Assembly (NCBI GenBank): GCA_963924555.1
Contig: OZ004589.1
Coordinates: 930,001 to 994,000, forward strand
DNA from: Crambe crambe
Taxonomy: Eukaryota > Porifera > Demospongiae > Poecilosclerida > Crambeidae
Direction of reading: 5' to 3'
DNA: 64,000 nt
Below are positions 1 through 12,200 of the stretch, piece by piece. The translations under genes were made by a program, and so were the position numbers. The notes under the pieces are model-generated. The model saw only the letters and a list, made by a program, of their open reading frames with translations. It was not told the origin of the DNA and ran no database searches. The number at the start of each line of letters is the position of its first letter. Position 1 is the first letter of the stretch.

Positions 1-1473
1 CGGAACACAGCTGCTAATCTTTCTACGCCATTTTGAAGGGGGCGGGGCTTATGGGCGGAGCCACGTAAGCTTAAGTTTAGCTATAGCCAAGGTCTTCATT
101 CATTATCTGATGATGTTCCAGTCACTCCTTGCTGAATTATAGTACAGATGCTCATCCTATAGTAGCATTATAGCCAGTACTTGGCTGTAGTGTAGTCAGC
201 TCACTTCACCATGCCGTGTACATGTCATTTACATTGCTGTTGCTGTAAAGTTTTATATCAACAAAACTTAAATAGCTAAACAAATTCTTCAACCAGAGAC
301 ACTGTATGTACCTACAAAAGAGGTTTATGTAGAGCTGGCTTTGTATAGTACTGTACTGTAGCCTCCCTCATTCAACTTCAAGCACTAAGAAAAAGGATAG
401 AAACAAGTGAGCGTAAAAAATTTCTTCAAATAAAAAGGTTAAGTAGGGATAGCCTAAAATCTAGCTGGGCTATCTATAATGTGCTGCAGCCTCGTATGAA
501 AAAAATCTTCGCGATATTACCTCATAAAAGGGGTGGGGCAATTAATAGCAGTTCTCATATAACACCTGCACAGGATGTGGCCATTTGATGGCATCCACTA
601 TTATGATCACTACACCAAATGCATAAACTTCCCATACTCCTCCCTCAAGCAAGACATACGTACCATCTCAATAATTATTTCAGTGATCACATATGTAACA
701 ATTAGCTAATGCTGTTCACTTTTTAAAATGTTCACTCCTTTCAGTACTCCATTACACTGCAGATGATCATCCTTCAAACTCTCCTCCCTGAACAGAATGA
801 AATACTGATCATTAAATAAATTTAGTTCAATCAAGGAAGCCTTTAGTATCTATCAATTTTCATAATCACAAAGAAAAAGAATGCAAACAAGTGAATGCAA
901 AAAATTTCTTCGAAATAAAAATGTGAAGTAGGGATGCTATTATAACTGCAGCTTCATTATGAAAACCAAGTACTGCAGCATCGAAGCAGTATGGCCCAAA
1001 AATCTAGCTGGAATATGTATTATAACTGCATGCAAGAGAGTGAACTTAGTGAAGTGACCCTTACCCATCATCAAGTACGAGATACTATTCCTACTTCACT
1101 CCCATGATCAAGGGCCAAGGGAGTGAAGTAGGAATAGTATCTCGTACTTGATGATGGGTAAGGGTCACTTCACTAAGTTCACTCTCTTGCATGCAGTTAT
1201 AATACATATTCCAGCTAGATTTTTGGGCCATACTGCTTCGATGCTGCAGTACTTGGTTTTCATAATGAAGCTGCAGTTATAATAGCATCCCTACTTCACA
1301 TTTTTATTTCGAAGAAATTTTTTGCATTCACTTGTGCTAATACAACTCAGTGTCTTGTTTTTGTTTTTGCAAAAGGGTGTGATTAAGAAAAGTGGGCGTG
1401 GCTAGGCATAACTTTTCCCCGCGCGCGGATAATAAAAACTACCCTTTCAAAATCCTGGATCCGCCCCTGAAAC
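1..1473. other. Repeat-rich spacer upstream of receptor copy 1
   Basis: I see no coding exon here. The stretch holds a long foldback at 888-1334, a diverged single-arm relative of it near 395-500, and a transposon end just before the first gene. That end is near 1454-1470 and reads CTGGATCCGCCCCTG, resembling the terminal repeat of small hAT-like elements. The promoter of copy 1 should lie in the last few hundred bases, but no convincing TATA or initiator was found. Confidence 0.6.
888..1334. repeat. Perfect-looking foldback (inverted repeat), 216-bp arms
   Basis: Bases 888-1103 are the reverse complement of 1119-1334, around a loop of about 15 bases. By eye the arms match with no visible mismatch, so the copy is either very young, maintained by conversion, or an assembly artefact. 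A diverged copy of the arm start occurs near 395-500, which suggests a dispersed element family rather than a unique hairpin. A transcript through it would fold into long double-stranded RNA. Confidence 0.85.
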
Positions 1474-4400
1474 ATGAGATTTCTTATCCTAATACTGTTC
1501 TTGAAATGGTGTTTCATCGGAGCTCAAGAGCTAAGTATGTTTCAATAGCTAGACCTGATCAGTTATAGCTAGGCATTTAATGTGGTAGTTAGCTTGTAGC
1601 TGAATATTGAAATTCCTATGACAAAATTACTAGTTAGCAAGTATAGCTAATAATTATGTAGCTGGGTACTCACCACAGTGGAATTTAAGACTAGGGGTGC
1701 ACTACGTGCAAAATCTTTACAGTTAGAATCAGAAATGGCCTATGCATATAGCAATAGTATAACAATCTGCAGTCTGCTCAGCCAATTTGATTCCTTTGCT
1801 TGCTCGAAGGGACACACTAAATATTGTGGTCAGATTGGAAGGTAGCTAGTTAGCAAGCTAAGAAGTGTTGCAGTAATAGCACACCAAAAAGTAAGCCAGA
1901 ATACAAACTCAGTTTAGCAGATAAGCCATGAATAAGTATGGCAGAGTAGCTAATGGCATAAAATATACAGTGGTTATATGATACAATGATACCAAAGTTC
2001 AATTGGACTTGATTATATCCTTGCTTTGCTCAGGATAAATATAACTAACTAGTTCCTTGATGGATATATCACTGTAAAAATGTGAAAAAACAACCAGGTT
2101 ATCTGAATTGGCCAGATAACCTTACATTTCTTTTTACAGTGTAGCTACCTCATCAAATCTGCAGCTCATAAGAGCTATAGTGCTTTGATTGTTTGTATAC
2201 AGCTGCTCCCAGCACAGGACTGTACTTCACCTTGAATGGTGTTGTGTATCTCCCTGGTGACACTGTACTCATTACTGATATTGGATTTGTTGATGCAACG
2301 GAAGCACATGAACCTAGATCTTCTCTAGTGTGCAACACTATCAATGTCAACACTCACTGCTGCAGAGGGATGGAAAATCCTAATGGAGGTCCTTTGGGGG
2401 ACTGGTACTTCCCTAATTATACAATAGTCCCTCGTTTAAGTGCCAGTCCTAATGGTGACTTCACTAGGAATGGCTTCACTCATGAAGTTCGTCTGAATCG
2501 CAGGAATAATGCCATGACACCACTTGGAACCTACACCTGTGTGGTGCCTGATATGAACAATGCAATGAATCACACTGCAACTATAACACTAGGTGAGTAC
2601 TCCATAATTATTGCTGAATGTAGAATGTTGGACTGGATCATGAAAGGTAGTGGCAGTCACTGTCATCCCCTGAAGTTTCATAGTATGACTCAAATGCATG
2701 ATCTTAACTGTTTCATAATACTCTACTCATGATTTTGCTTACAGATAATATTGATGAGTGTGCCAGTGCTACCACTAACAACTGTGACTCTAATGCTATG
2801 TGTACCAACACTCCTGGGAGCTTCACCTGTACATGTAACCAAGGATACACTGGAAATGGAGTAACTTGTGAAGGTAAAATACTGCTTTGTCTAGGTCATA
2901 ACCCAGTGGAAAATTTCTTTATCCAGATATTGATGAGTGTGTCACTAATAGCAACAACTGTGACTCTAATGCTATGTGTATCAACACTCCTGGGAGCTTC
3001 ACCTGTACATGTAACCAAGGATACACTGGAAGTGGCACTACCTGCTTTAGTAAGCAAGCTTCATACTATAGTGCAGAGCATCAACATCATACATAATTTA
3101 ATTGTCACACATACATCTGCCTTTATAGTGCCTCCTCCTTCCCCTGCTATGCTGACCACTTCTTCCCAGTCCACTTCCATCACTTTAACATGGAGCCAGT
3201 CTCCAGGGGATGTGGTGGACTCCTACCAAATCTCATACTCATTCACAATCAGAGTCTGTGAAAATCCAGGCAATGGTGTAACATCAGCACCTGGTTCCTC
3301 CAGAGAGTACACTCTGACAGGACTGGAGGAGAACAGTGACTTCATCATTTCCATCACAGCCATGAATGAAGCAGGGAGTAGTCCACCTGTTACCACCACT
3401 GCAAGGACTGCAATAGCAGGTAGGATACATCCATCATGATATGCTAGTGCAAGTGTCATCTACTGTACACTGCAGCTCCCTCTGCTCCTCCGGATGATCT
3501 GATGGTCTCCTCCACCTCTCCCACTAGCGTCTCCTTCTCATGGGGGGTAGTCCCATGTGCTGGCAGGAATGTGGATGGGATCACTGGATACCAAATAGTC
3601 ACTAGGACCACCTCTGATAATATGATTGTAGGAAGGCTCAGAGGTCACAGTACTAGAATATTTACTGCTAATCACCTCATTCCAAGGACAAGCTACACAT
3701 TTGAAGTTAATGCTCGCTATGAGGATATCAACTTAAATAATCCATTATTTGGACCAGCAGCTGTCATAGCAGGAGTCACTGCAGTACCACAAGGTAAGTC
3801 TTGTTGGGTTAAATTGTTTACTAAGTTATACCACCACTATCCTGTACAGCTGTTGGTTTCTTCCTGGGAGGCAGCAACGGCGTGTTGTACCCCAACAACA
3901 GTGTGGTGCCCTTGACTGATATAAGAGAAGGCTACAATGCTCTGCACTGTCTCACTAACCTCACCACCTGCTGTAGAGGAGCAGATGGTGGTTCAGCAGG
4001 AGAGTGGTTCCTTCCTGGGCAGACTAGTCCAGTGGTTGGTGTCAATGCTCCTAATGCAGGCACAGAGAGCTTCACTAGAAGTAGAGGTCCCAGTGCAGTC
4101 CTTCTCAATCGTAAGACTGGTGCTGTGGGACCCACTGGACTGTTCACCTGTCAGGTGCCTGATGAGAGTGGCATGGAGAGAACTCTGTACATTGGAGTGG
4201 GTGCAAGTACAGTCGACTAAATCATGTGATATGCATGTAGTATAAGTTTTCTCCTTGTTAAATTTACAGGTGTTCCTGCCATCGCTGACCTTGACTATGA
4301 TCGTGCTTCAGGGACCTTGACATGTGTATCTAGTGGTGGACCTGTGGATTCAGTCACTTGGATGAAGGATAGGTCACTCATCCGAGGAGACAGTTTAACC

Positions 4401-7400
4401 TTCTCTCTGAGTCAGAATATCACTAGCACAATATCATCTACCTACCATCACACCCTCTCCAGTTCAAACTCCTCTAACTTTGTGGGGAGCTTTACATGTA
4501 CTATCAGGGATGCAGTTGGCAATAGTAACAGCAGGACCCAAGTATTCAATGGTATGGTTTATTAGTGATTTATATACTATATGACATGGTGTTACTGTCC
4601 AGGTATTGAAGTATCTAATGATCCCTTTGTTGTGGGCAGTCGTGCAGTGGTCACTTGTTCCAGTGACTCTGGTGTTGTTGACAGAATAGAATGGGTGTCC
4701 AGGGAGGGGGGGGTGCTGGTCTCTGGGATGTCAATACAGCAACTCATGTATGTAGTGGACCCAGTAAGGGATGACCTCCATAGGTCAGAGTTCATATGCA
4801 ATATTACAAGAAATCAAATGGTTTTCAACCAGACACTACCACTAACTGTAAGAGGTAAGTGATGATGTTCCCTCACTGAGTCAGTTATGTACTAGCTGAT
4901 AACTAGAACCTATTGATTTGTCTGATTTTGTAGTTCCTGAAAACGCCATCTCTGTCTCCATCAGCCAATCAGGGAGACCAGTGGCAGGATCAGAGTTCAA
5001 CCTGACCTGCACCGTATCTCAGGTCATTTCTGGCCTGGCTAACATGCCTACTGCTGCATGGCTGGACTCAAATAACATGGCCATCACACAAGATACGACT
5101 GTTTCAAGGAGTGATAATGTCTCTACTGCTATTTTGCAGTTTAATCCACTGAGGACATCTTTACAGCAACGATACAGATGTTCAGGGACCATTGTGTCCC
5201 CAGCTCTTCCTAATCCTGTGCGAGTCACAACAGACAGTACTTTCATAATAGAGAGTATGTTTAATAGTGACTGTTACTGCTAGTGCAGGAGTGAACTATT
5301 GTACTATGCATCTTGCAGTCTCAACTCCTACTGTGTCCACTACTGTGCCATCTGGTCCTCTCTTTGCTGGAGGTGTGGATAATGTGACTCTTACCTGTTC
5401 TGTCATGTTGGGTGCTGGTGTGGATAATCCTGCTGTTATCCGCTACTCCTACACTTGGCTGGACAGAGAGGGCTGAGAAATAGTATCTAGGGGTCGTACT
5501 ATCATCACCCCTACTACCCCCTCCACCAGCTCCTTCTCCACTCTCACCCTCTCCCCCCTCGGCACCACTGACACCAACTTCACATGCAGAGTCACACTCA
5601 GTGATTCACGAAACTTACTGCGTCCCAGTGATCCCGGAGAACAAAGAACTCTCATCAATGTTCTGAGTAAGTACTAGTAAATACCGTGGTATTATTAAAT
5701 TATATTTTTAACATATTATTCTCAGTTCCCTGTGCCCCCGCGGTGAGGATTGAGTCTGCTGGTGAATCCACCACTGGAGTCAACCAGACCCTCACCTGTA
5801 CTGTGACCTTGGAACAAGATCTCAGGGCCCCACTCCTGATTCAGTGGACAGCACCTAATGGAAATATTGTTGGGAATGAGACTCTAGTGGATGTGACAGT
5901 GTCCAGGTCTTCCAACAACCTGTCCCTCACCTTTGACCCCCTCCACACCAGTCATGGAGGCCAGTACTCCTGCATGGCCAGTGTCAATGTACCTGAGGCC
6001 AATATCTTCATCGGTGGACAAGCCTCACACAACATCACAGTTCATTACCCTCGTCTGGTGATTACTAGATCAATTCTCACTGGTGAATGCGTAACAAATG
6101 AAGTGGCTACCTTGATCGGCAATGTCACTCTCACTCCCAGCACTAGTGGTAATCCCACATTCAGTTACACCTGGCAAGCTCCTTCTGGTCAAAATATCAC
6201 CACCTCCACTGGTGGCTACACAGTTAATCAAGGATCCTTACGTGTTGGAATAACACAGGAAGATACACACTTTATATCTGTGCCAACATCCCTGAGACTG
6301 GTGTGGTGAACCTCTGTAACTCCACTTCTTTTGTTCTGCACACTGATGGTAAGATACCTGCTAGTAACCACCCCAAGATACTTGTAGTATGTATGTCCAT
6401 ATAGCTAGCTACTAGCTTAAATTTTCTTTCCTGAAGAACCTGGCCAAGTCACAGGGTTAGCGTGTTATTCCTCTGGTGGCAGTGTTTTCTCCTTTAACTG
6501 GGCACCTCCTTCTGTCTATCCCGAAAGTATTGTTGATTATGTGATGGAGGTCACTCAGTACATCCAACCAGAAGGCACCAGACGTCTCCAGTCCATCCCT
6601 CTCAATCCACCTTTCTCTCGAGAAATCGCGCCCTTTGAATCTCTTATAGCTGTTGTGCAATCAGGAGTTGGTGAGGTCTAATGAACTATAGCTAAGTACC
6701 TCTTTCATTATAATATGTATGCAGCAATGCATGTTCCATACAATGTATCAGTGATGCCTCGTAATCCTGCTGGATGTGGCCACACCACCACCAGAGTTTG
6801 TTTCACTGAAGAAGGAGGTATAGTTACCTATGAGCTGAGGTATTCTACCTCATCTAATTATTATTATTCCAACACAAACCAGTAACTAATTCTTATTGTC
6901 ATCTTTTCAACAGTTCCAGCTGTTGCTCCTGGGAGTGTCACTGCAACACGACCACAAGATGATATTGCAGCCTTAATTGTCACCTGGGAAAGTCTGACCT
7001 TGGTTGAAGCTAGAGGCTTCATCAGTTACAGGATTATGCTGCACCCTGTGAATTCCAATGGGAGGCAGGATGTGGCACTCACCATGACAGTACCAGGGGA
7101 TCAGAGCAATGCTACATTCGATAATGTCGATATTTCAGTGAATTATGAAGTCAGAGTTGGTACTGTGACCTCTGATGGTCGTAATAGTGGACCAGGTATA
7201 ATCGGAGTTTTGCCTTTTAAGCTGATAATTACTGATCTTTTTTTGTAGATTCTGAAGTGCTAGTCATACCTGCTGTCATTATCCTTTTACCAAATGTCAC
7301 CATTACTGGTTCTCCTATTAATTCACACTATTTCTCTGGTCTCCAACTCAACCTGACCTGTCACATTCAGCTCCCAATGCCCATTGAATATAGAGTCAGT

Positions 7401-8672
7401 GTATCCTCTCAGTGGAGCAAGTCAGGCTCTGTCCTCACTTCAAACAGTCGAATGAGTGTTGATGAGGAAGCAGTAGAGGTGGGACCACTTCTCTACCAGA
7501 GTAGTCTAGTGTTTAGCTCCCTGGATAGAGACAGAGACGATGGAAACTACACTTGTTCGGTAACTGTTAGTCCCATTGGCATTTCTCCAGTGACAGTCAC
7601 GGCTTCACACACAATCTCAGTGGAAAGTAAGGATTCCTTTTCATATATAACTAGAAAGATTAGCATGCAAGCATTGGTACGTAGAACATTTAATTTTTTT
7701 GTATTGACTATTATTGTAGCTGCACTCATTCAATTGAGGTTGATTGGAATAACAGATTGTAACAACTGGAAGGTACTATAGATTCTGTTAAAACCATGAG
7801 CAGTATAGCTTTATAACAATATCATAATAGGCAGAGAATCCTGAAAGTAAAAACCGAGACATAGTTGATGCTATAACAAGAAATGTCTTACATCATTGTG
7901 GTTGTGGCTTCTCAATGGATCGTATCAGAAATGAAGGCTTCCAATGTTTCCCTTCCTCTCCTGATGCTGTCACTTACCGAGCAGAACTCCATGGAACTCT
8001 AGAAGCTTCTGTCTCTGACTTGATTGAAGACATCACTCAATGGCTGTCTTCTGGTGCTCTCATTTCAGTGCAGCTACAATGACTTACCATAGACAGTTCT
8101 TGCTCTGTAGCCATAACCTCCTTCAATGAGAATGAGTGCAGGAATACTGGGACAAGAACAAATGGACCATCCACTGGTGCAGTTGTCGGGACTACCATTG
8201 TAGTCATTGTTGCCATAGCTGTTCCCATAGCAATTGCTATCATTGTCGTTATATTATACCTATGTCATAAGAATCATCATGCTACTCTCAAGATGACAGA
8301 TACCAAGTGAGTTGTATATTGCAGTTTAAATAATATCTAGCTATATTATTGTGTGTGTTTCATAGGGGTGAAGAAGGGATGGCCATTCAGCTGAATTATC
8401 TGAACCCCAGCCCCCCATATACTGAAGAACAGCATGATTATGAGGACCTTGAAAAATACAGTGAAATCCGTGATATCCCACCAAAGATCCCACCAGGACC
8501 AGCTGCACAGTCCTCCCTTCCAGCTGCCTCTGGTGGTGACTATGAATTCACCACCTGCCCTGCCTATGTTCCTGTCACATCACAGGGTCAAAGTTCAGTG
8601 CCCTTTGTGGATGGGAATTCAGGAACAGAAGAGACACAAATACAGTATGAAGAGGCAGTGGTAGTAGCATGA
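1474..8672 (+). pseudogene. Ig/EGF/FN3 transmembrane receptor, copy 1, with stops and a frameshift
   Basis: Exons inferred from GT/AG sites and homology to copies 2 and 3: signal peptide 1474-1534 (MRFLILILFLKWCF start); N-terminal Ig 2203-2592; EGF 2745-2873, 2927-3049; FN3 3129-3419, 3476-3793; Ig 3850-4206, 4270-4551, 4603-4854, 4934-5254, 5319-5666, 5726-6348; FN3-like 6437-6670 with 6725-6817; FN3 6914-7195; Ig 7249-7626; juxtamembrane 7720-7772 and 7831-8306, which also holds the TM helix; tail 8366-8672. Nearly all exons keep phase 1-1. Three lesions break it: TGA at 5474-5476 (AGA in the paralogues), exon 5726-6348 is 623 nt so out of frame, and TGA at 8080-8082 (CGA in copy 3). Five Ig modules of copies 2 and 3 are absent. 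Splicing signals look preserved, so it may be a young pseudogene, a null allele, or partly sequencing error. Confidence 0.7.
2069..2145. mobile_element. Small inverted-repeat element in intron 1 of copy 1
   Basis: The ends are CACTGTAAAAA and TTTTTACAGTG, inverted copies of each other. Inside is a second palindrome, GGTTATCTG and its complement CAGATAACC. The same termini bound the minisatellite-bearing element at 25451-25706, so this is probably one MITE family. Confidence 0.55.
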
Positions 8673-9231
8673 CTCACAATCATGTAGCTAGCTAGTGTGT
8701 TTCATGTGTACAATTATACAGCTTAATGATGCACCTTGAAAGTCCTATGCTGAATGATTATTAGTTTAAAGCTAACTAAAATTTATTATACAATGTGGGT
8801 TGGGGGAGGGGACTCCCATGAAGGGTCGGATAACCAACTTGTTAGGTATAAGTGATAAAAATTACAGCTATTCTCCATATCTTTGTTGATGGCTATGCAT
8901 TTCCTAAAATAACACATTTCTGTCATCAGCTAGTCAAGGAGCAATATGTGTCTGGCTCATGACAAGATGCCCCCTTGCTAGCAAACTTTCTCACTGAATA
9001 TTGATTGCATTGAGTTCAGCAGTAAAAAAATGATTACTGTTTGTATAAGCTGTGTATTTTCACTTTTTGATAGGACAGCTACTCCTTTTTCAATATAGTG
9101 TAGATGGGCCTAATGCAGTCCACTTGGGAAAAGCAAAAGCTATAGTATCAGTACAGCTACAGTGCATGTGCTTTGCTGTAAAAGTGAATGGTTTGATTGG
9201 GGAGTAGCCCTATATAGTGACAAAGACAAGA
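8673..9231 (+). promoter_or_regulatory. Spacer and upstream region of receptor copy 2
   Basis: The last 250 bases align by eye with sequence upstream of the copy 3 (from 27980) and copy 4 (from 42840) signal exons. Shared blocks include ATGGGCCTAATGCAG, TGTGCTTTGCTGTAAAAGTGAA, an ATTGG box (inverted CCAAT) and GTGACAAAGACAAGAATGA leading into the start codon. Copy 2 has TGTAAAAG where copy 4 has TATAAAAG, and a further TATATAG lies at about 9212. Conservation among paralogues points to a proximal promoter and 5' leader. The 3' UTR of copy 1 should occupy the first part, but no clear AATAAA was seen. Confidence 0.45.
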
Positions 9232-9298
9232 ATGAGGCTCCTTTGTATACTGATTCTTTTCATTTTGGGATGGCAGATCATGAGTGCTCAAAGTCAAG
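9232..9298 (+). CDS. Signal-peptide exon of receptor copy 2
   Basis: It starts [15 protein letters not shown] and ends in SAQSQ, a short hydrophobic core with a plausible cleavage after SA. It ends phase 1 at a GTATGT donor, compatible with every downstream Ig exon. The ATG is chosen because the same leader and exon recur in copies 3 and 4. A headless remnant of the exon (the last 30 or so bases with its donor) lies at about 10799-10831. Confidence 0.8.
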
Positions 9299-12200
9299 GT
9301 ATGTAGAAGTGCCAGGCTAGTTAGTAATAGATGATCATGCATTCTCAGGCCAAATGTATAGTCTGCTCCTCAAGCCTTAGCTAACAGCAGCTTAGCGATC
9401 ACTCACATTGATTGCATCATGATATTAAAGTATAATGTATTTAATTAGCTAGCTACAAGATAGCTATTTTTAAAAATTCTTTTCTAAAAGCAGGACTGTA
9501 CTTCAACTTAAATGGTGTTGTGTATCAACCTGGTGACACTGTACTCATCACTGATATTGGTTCATATTTTGATCTTGGATCTCCTCTTGTGTGCAACACT
9601 TACTATGTTAATGCTCACTGTTGTAGAAGTAGTGATAATCGTAATAGAGGTTCTGTGGGGGACTGGTACTTCCCTAATGGTACCATAGTCCCTCGTTTAA
9701 GTGGCAGTCCAAATGGTGACTTCATTAGGATTGGCTTTACTTTTGAAGTTCGTCTGAATCGCAGGAATAATGCCATGACACCACTTGGAAACTACACCTG
9801 TGTGGTGCCTGATATGAACAATACAATGAATACAACATGTAATAGCTAATTATTATAGCTGTAAATGAAGTCACAGTTATAATATTATAGTGCCCCTATA
9901 AGTGTGTCAATAATAATCATGGGTTATGTACACACCATGGAAATGTATAATTGTTAGCCATTGTGTCAAGTCTCAATCCCATGATACAAGTTGATAGCTA
10001 ATTTTTGCTAGATATCAATCTGGGGCTCTTCAGGAGGTTGATAGAGGCTGAGAAGTGGTAGTCTCAAATGCAGCACTCCTATTAGTCCAATTTTTAAACT
10101 AGTATACAAAAAATAGTTATTTGCTAAGGGGTCACATACCAGTAGCTATTATAGCAAAGAGATTGAGGGAGGGGGAGATTAAATGATCACACCATAATAA
10201 TTATTGGATATGGAAAAGAAAAAAGGACATACCAAGTTATTATATGTACTAGCAGAGCAGTAGAAAAGCTTGAATGTGATTTCAACCATGTACATCATGA
10301 CCACTTACTGCTAGCCTTTTTATCTAAACTCACTGGCTTCGTATTTTTGTAAACATTTATTTTACAGTATGTTTTGACAACTTGAATTTGGTTATGTTAA
10401 CTGCCAACTGTGATTCCCCTAGCCTGTACCTTCAGCATGTACATAGGTGCTTAGGACTACAATTATGTTGATATTGAGGTTGGTGTAGCTAGTGGGTAAT
10501 CATATTCTCTGATGTGCATCACTACCAATATTGATTAACACTGAAGTGCTCGGCATAATGGAACTGCATGCTCTGTACCATTATTATCATAGACCATTAT
10601 GGTGGCCAGGAAGGGCCGACATTCCAAACTGCACATTTAAATTTCCATAAGATGAAATCGGGATTAGTCAACACAGCATGTGTTCCTTAAATGTTGATGA
10701 GTCTGATGAGTCTGATATCTTATTTCAGCTATAGCTACTCAACCTCTTTTGTTCATATTTTTTTGATGTTTAACTTGTCATCTCTACATAACTTTTTCTT
10801 TTCATTTGGGATCATAAGTGCTCAAAGTCAAGGTAGGAGTGCCAGGCTAAATTAATGATGATCACTCTCAGGGCAAGTGTATAGCTGCTCCTATATAACT
10901 ATAGCTAGCCATCACTCTCATTGATTGCATTAGTATAATGTACTTCACTAGCTATAGCTACAAAATGATTCCTAATTCATTTGATGTTCTAAAAGCTCCC
11001 AGCACAGGACTGTACTTCACCTTGAATGCTGTTGTGTATCTCCCTGGTGACATTGTACTCATCACTGATATTGGGATTGGTGTAGTGGCTCACCCTGATC
11101 CTGGATCTTCTCTTGTGTGCAACACTTCCAATGTCAACACTCACTGCTGTAGAGGGAGTGATAATCCTAATGGACCTGGTCTGGGGGAGTGGTACTTCCC
11201 TAATGGTACCATAGTCCCTCGTTTAAGTGCCAGTCCAAATAGTGACTTTACTAGGACTGGCTGGACTCATCAAGTTCGTCTGAATCGCATGAATAATACC
11301 ACAACACCACTTGGAACCTACACCTGTGTGGTGCCTGATATGAACAATGCTGCAATGTATCACAATGCCTCTTTAACACTAGGTGAGTACAAAATATAAT
11401 ACTTATTACTAGTGAATGCTCATGCATTATTGGGCGAGCGAGCAAAGCATTCTGTTTTCTTTACTCTAGGTGCCTTCTTTTTTCTTTGTTCCTTTTTTGT
11501 CACTTCAGAGCTCTCCATGTTTATCGTTTCTAGTTGATACTTTCAGTTTCCTAGCAATGAGTTTGGAGCCTGCGCAGTATTATTAACTATTGGAGCATGC
11601 GCGCTAGTTATTGATGTACCAAATATATAAATATGCGAATCTCAATTTGCATCACAAGTGTGTGGCTCGATCACTTTGTTCGCTTGCCGATTATAGCTGT
11701 AAATGAAGTTACAGTTATTAGTGTGACTGATGTTCATCCCTATGAGTGTGTCAAATATGGGATATGCATGTATACACCATGCAAATGGTATTCAAGTCGC
11801 GATCCCATTGGAACAGTGAGGAACACTAATTTTTGCTAGATATCAATTGGTGGCTCTTGTGGGAGGTTGAGAGGCTGAGAAGTAAAGTGGTAGTCTCAAA
11901 TGCAGCACTCCTATTAGTCCAATTTTAAAACTAGTATAATTAATATTCAATATAGTAGTTATTTACTAAGGGGTCACATAGCTATTACAGCAAAGAGATT
12001 AGGTGGGGAGGGGGAGATTGACCACAACTTCATGTACGTACTATAATTATTGCTGACATTGAACTTGGGTAACTGGGAGATGGAAACATGTTATGTACTA
12101 GCAGAGAAGCTTGAATGTGATTTCAACCATGTATATGTACTGCTTTTTATCTAAACTCACTGGCTTCATATTTTTGTAAATATTTATTTTACAGAATGTT

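Noticed and set aside
11633..11839. 68-codon plus-strand frame
   Set aside because: It sits in the intron copy between Ig exons B and C; the equivalent sequence in the other units is not open.
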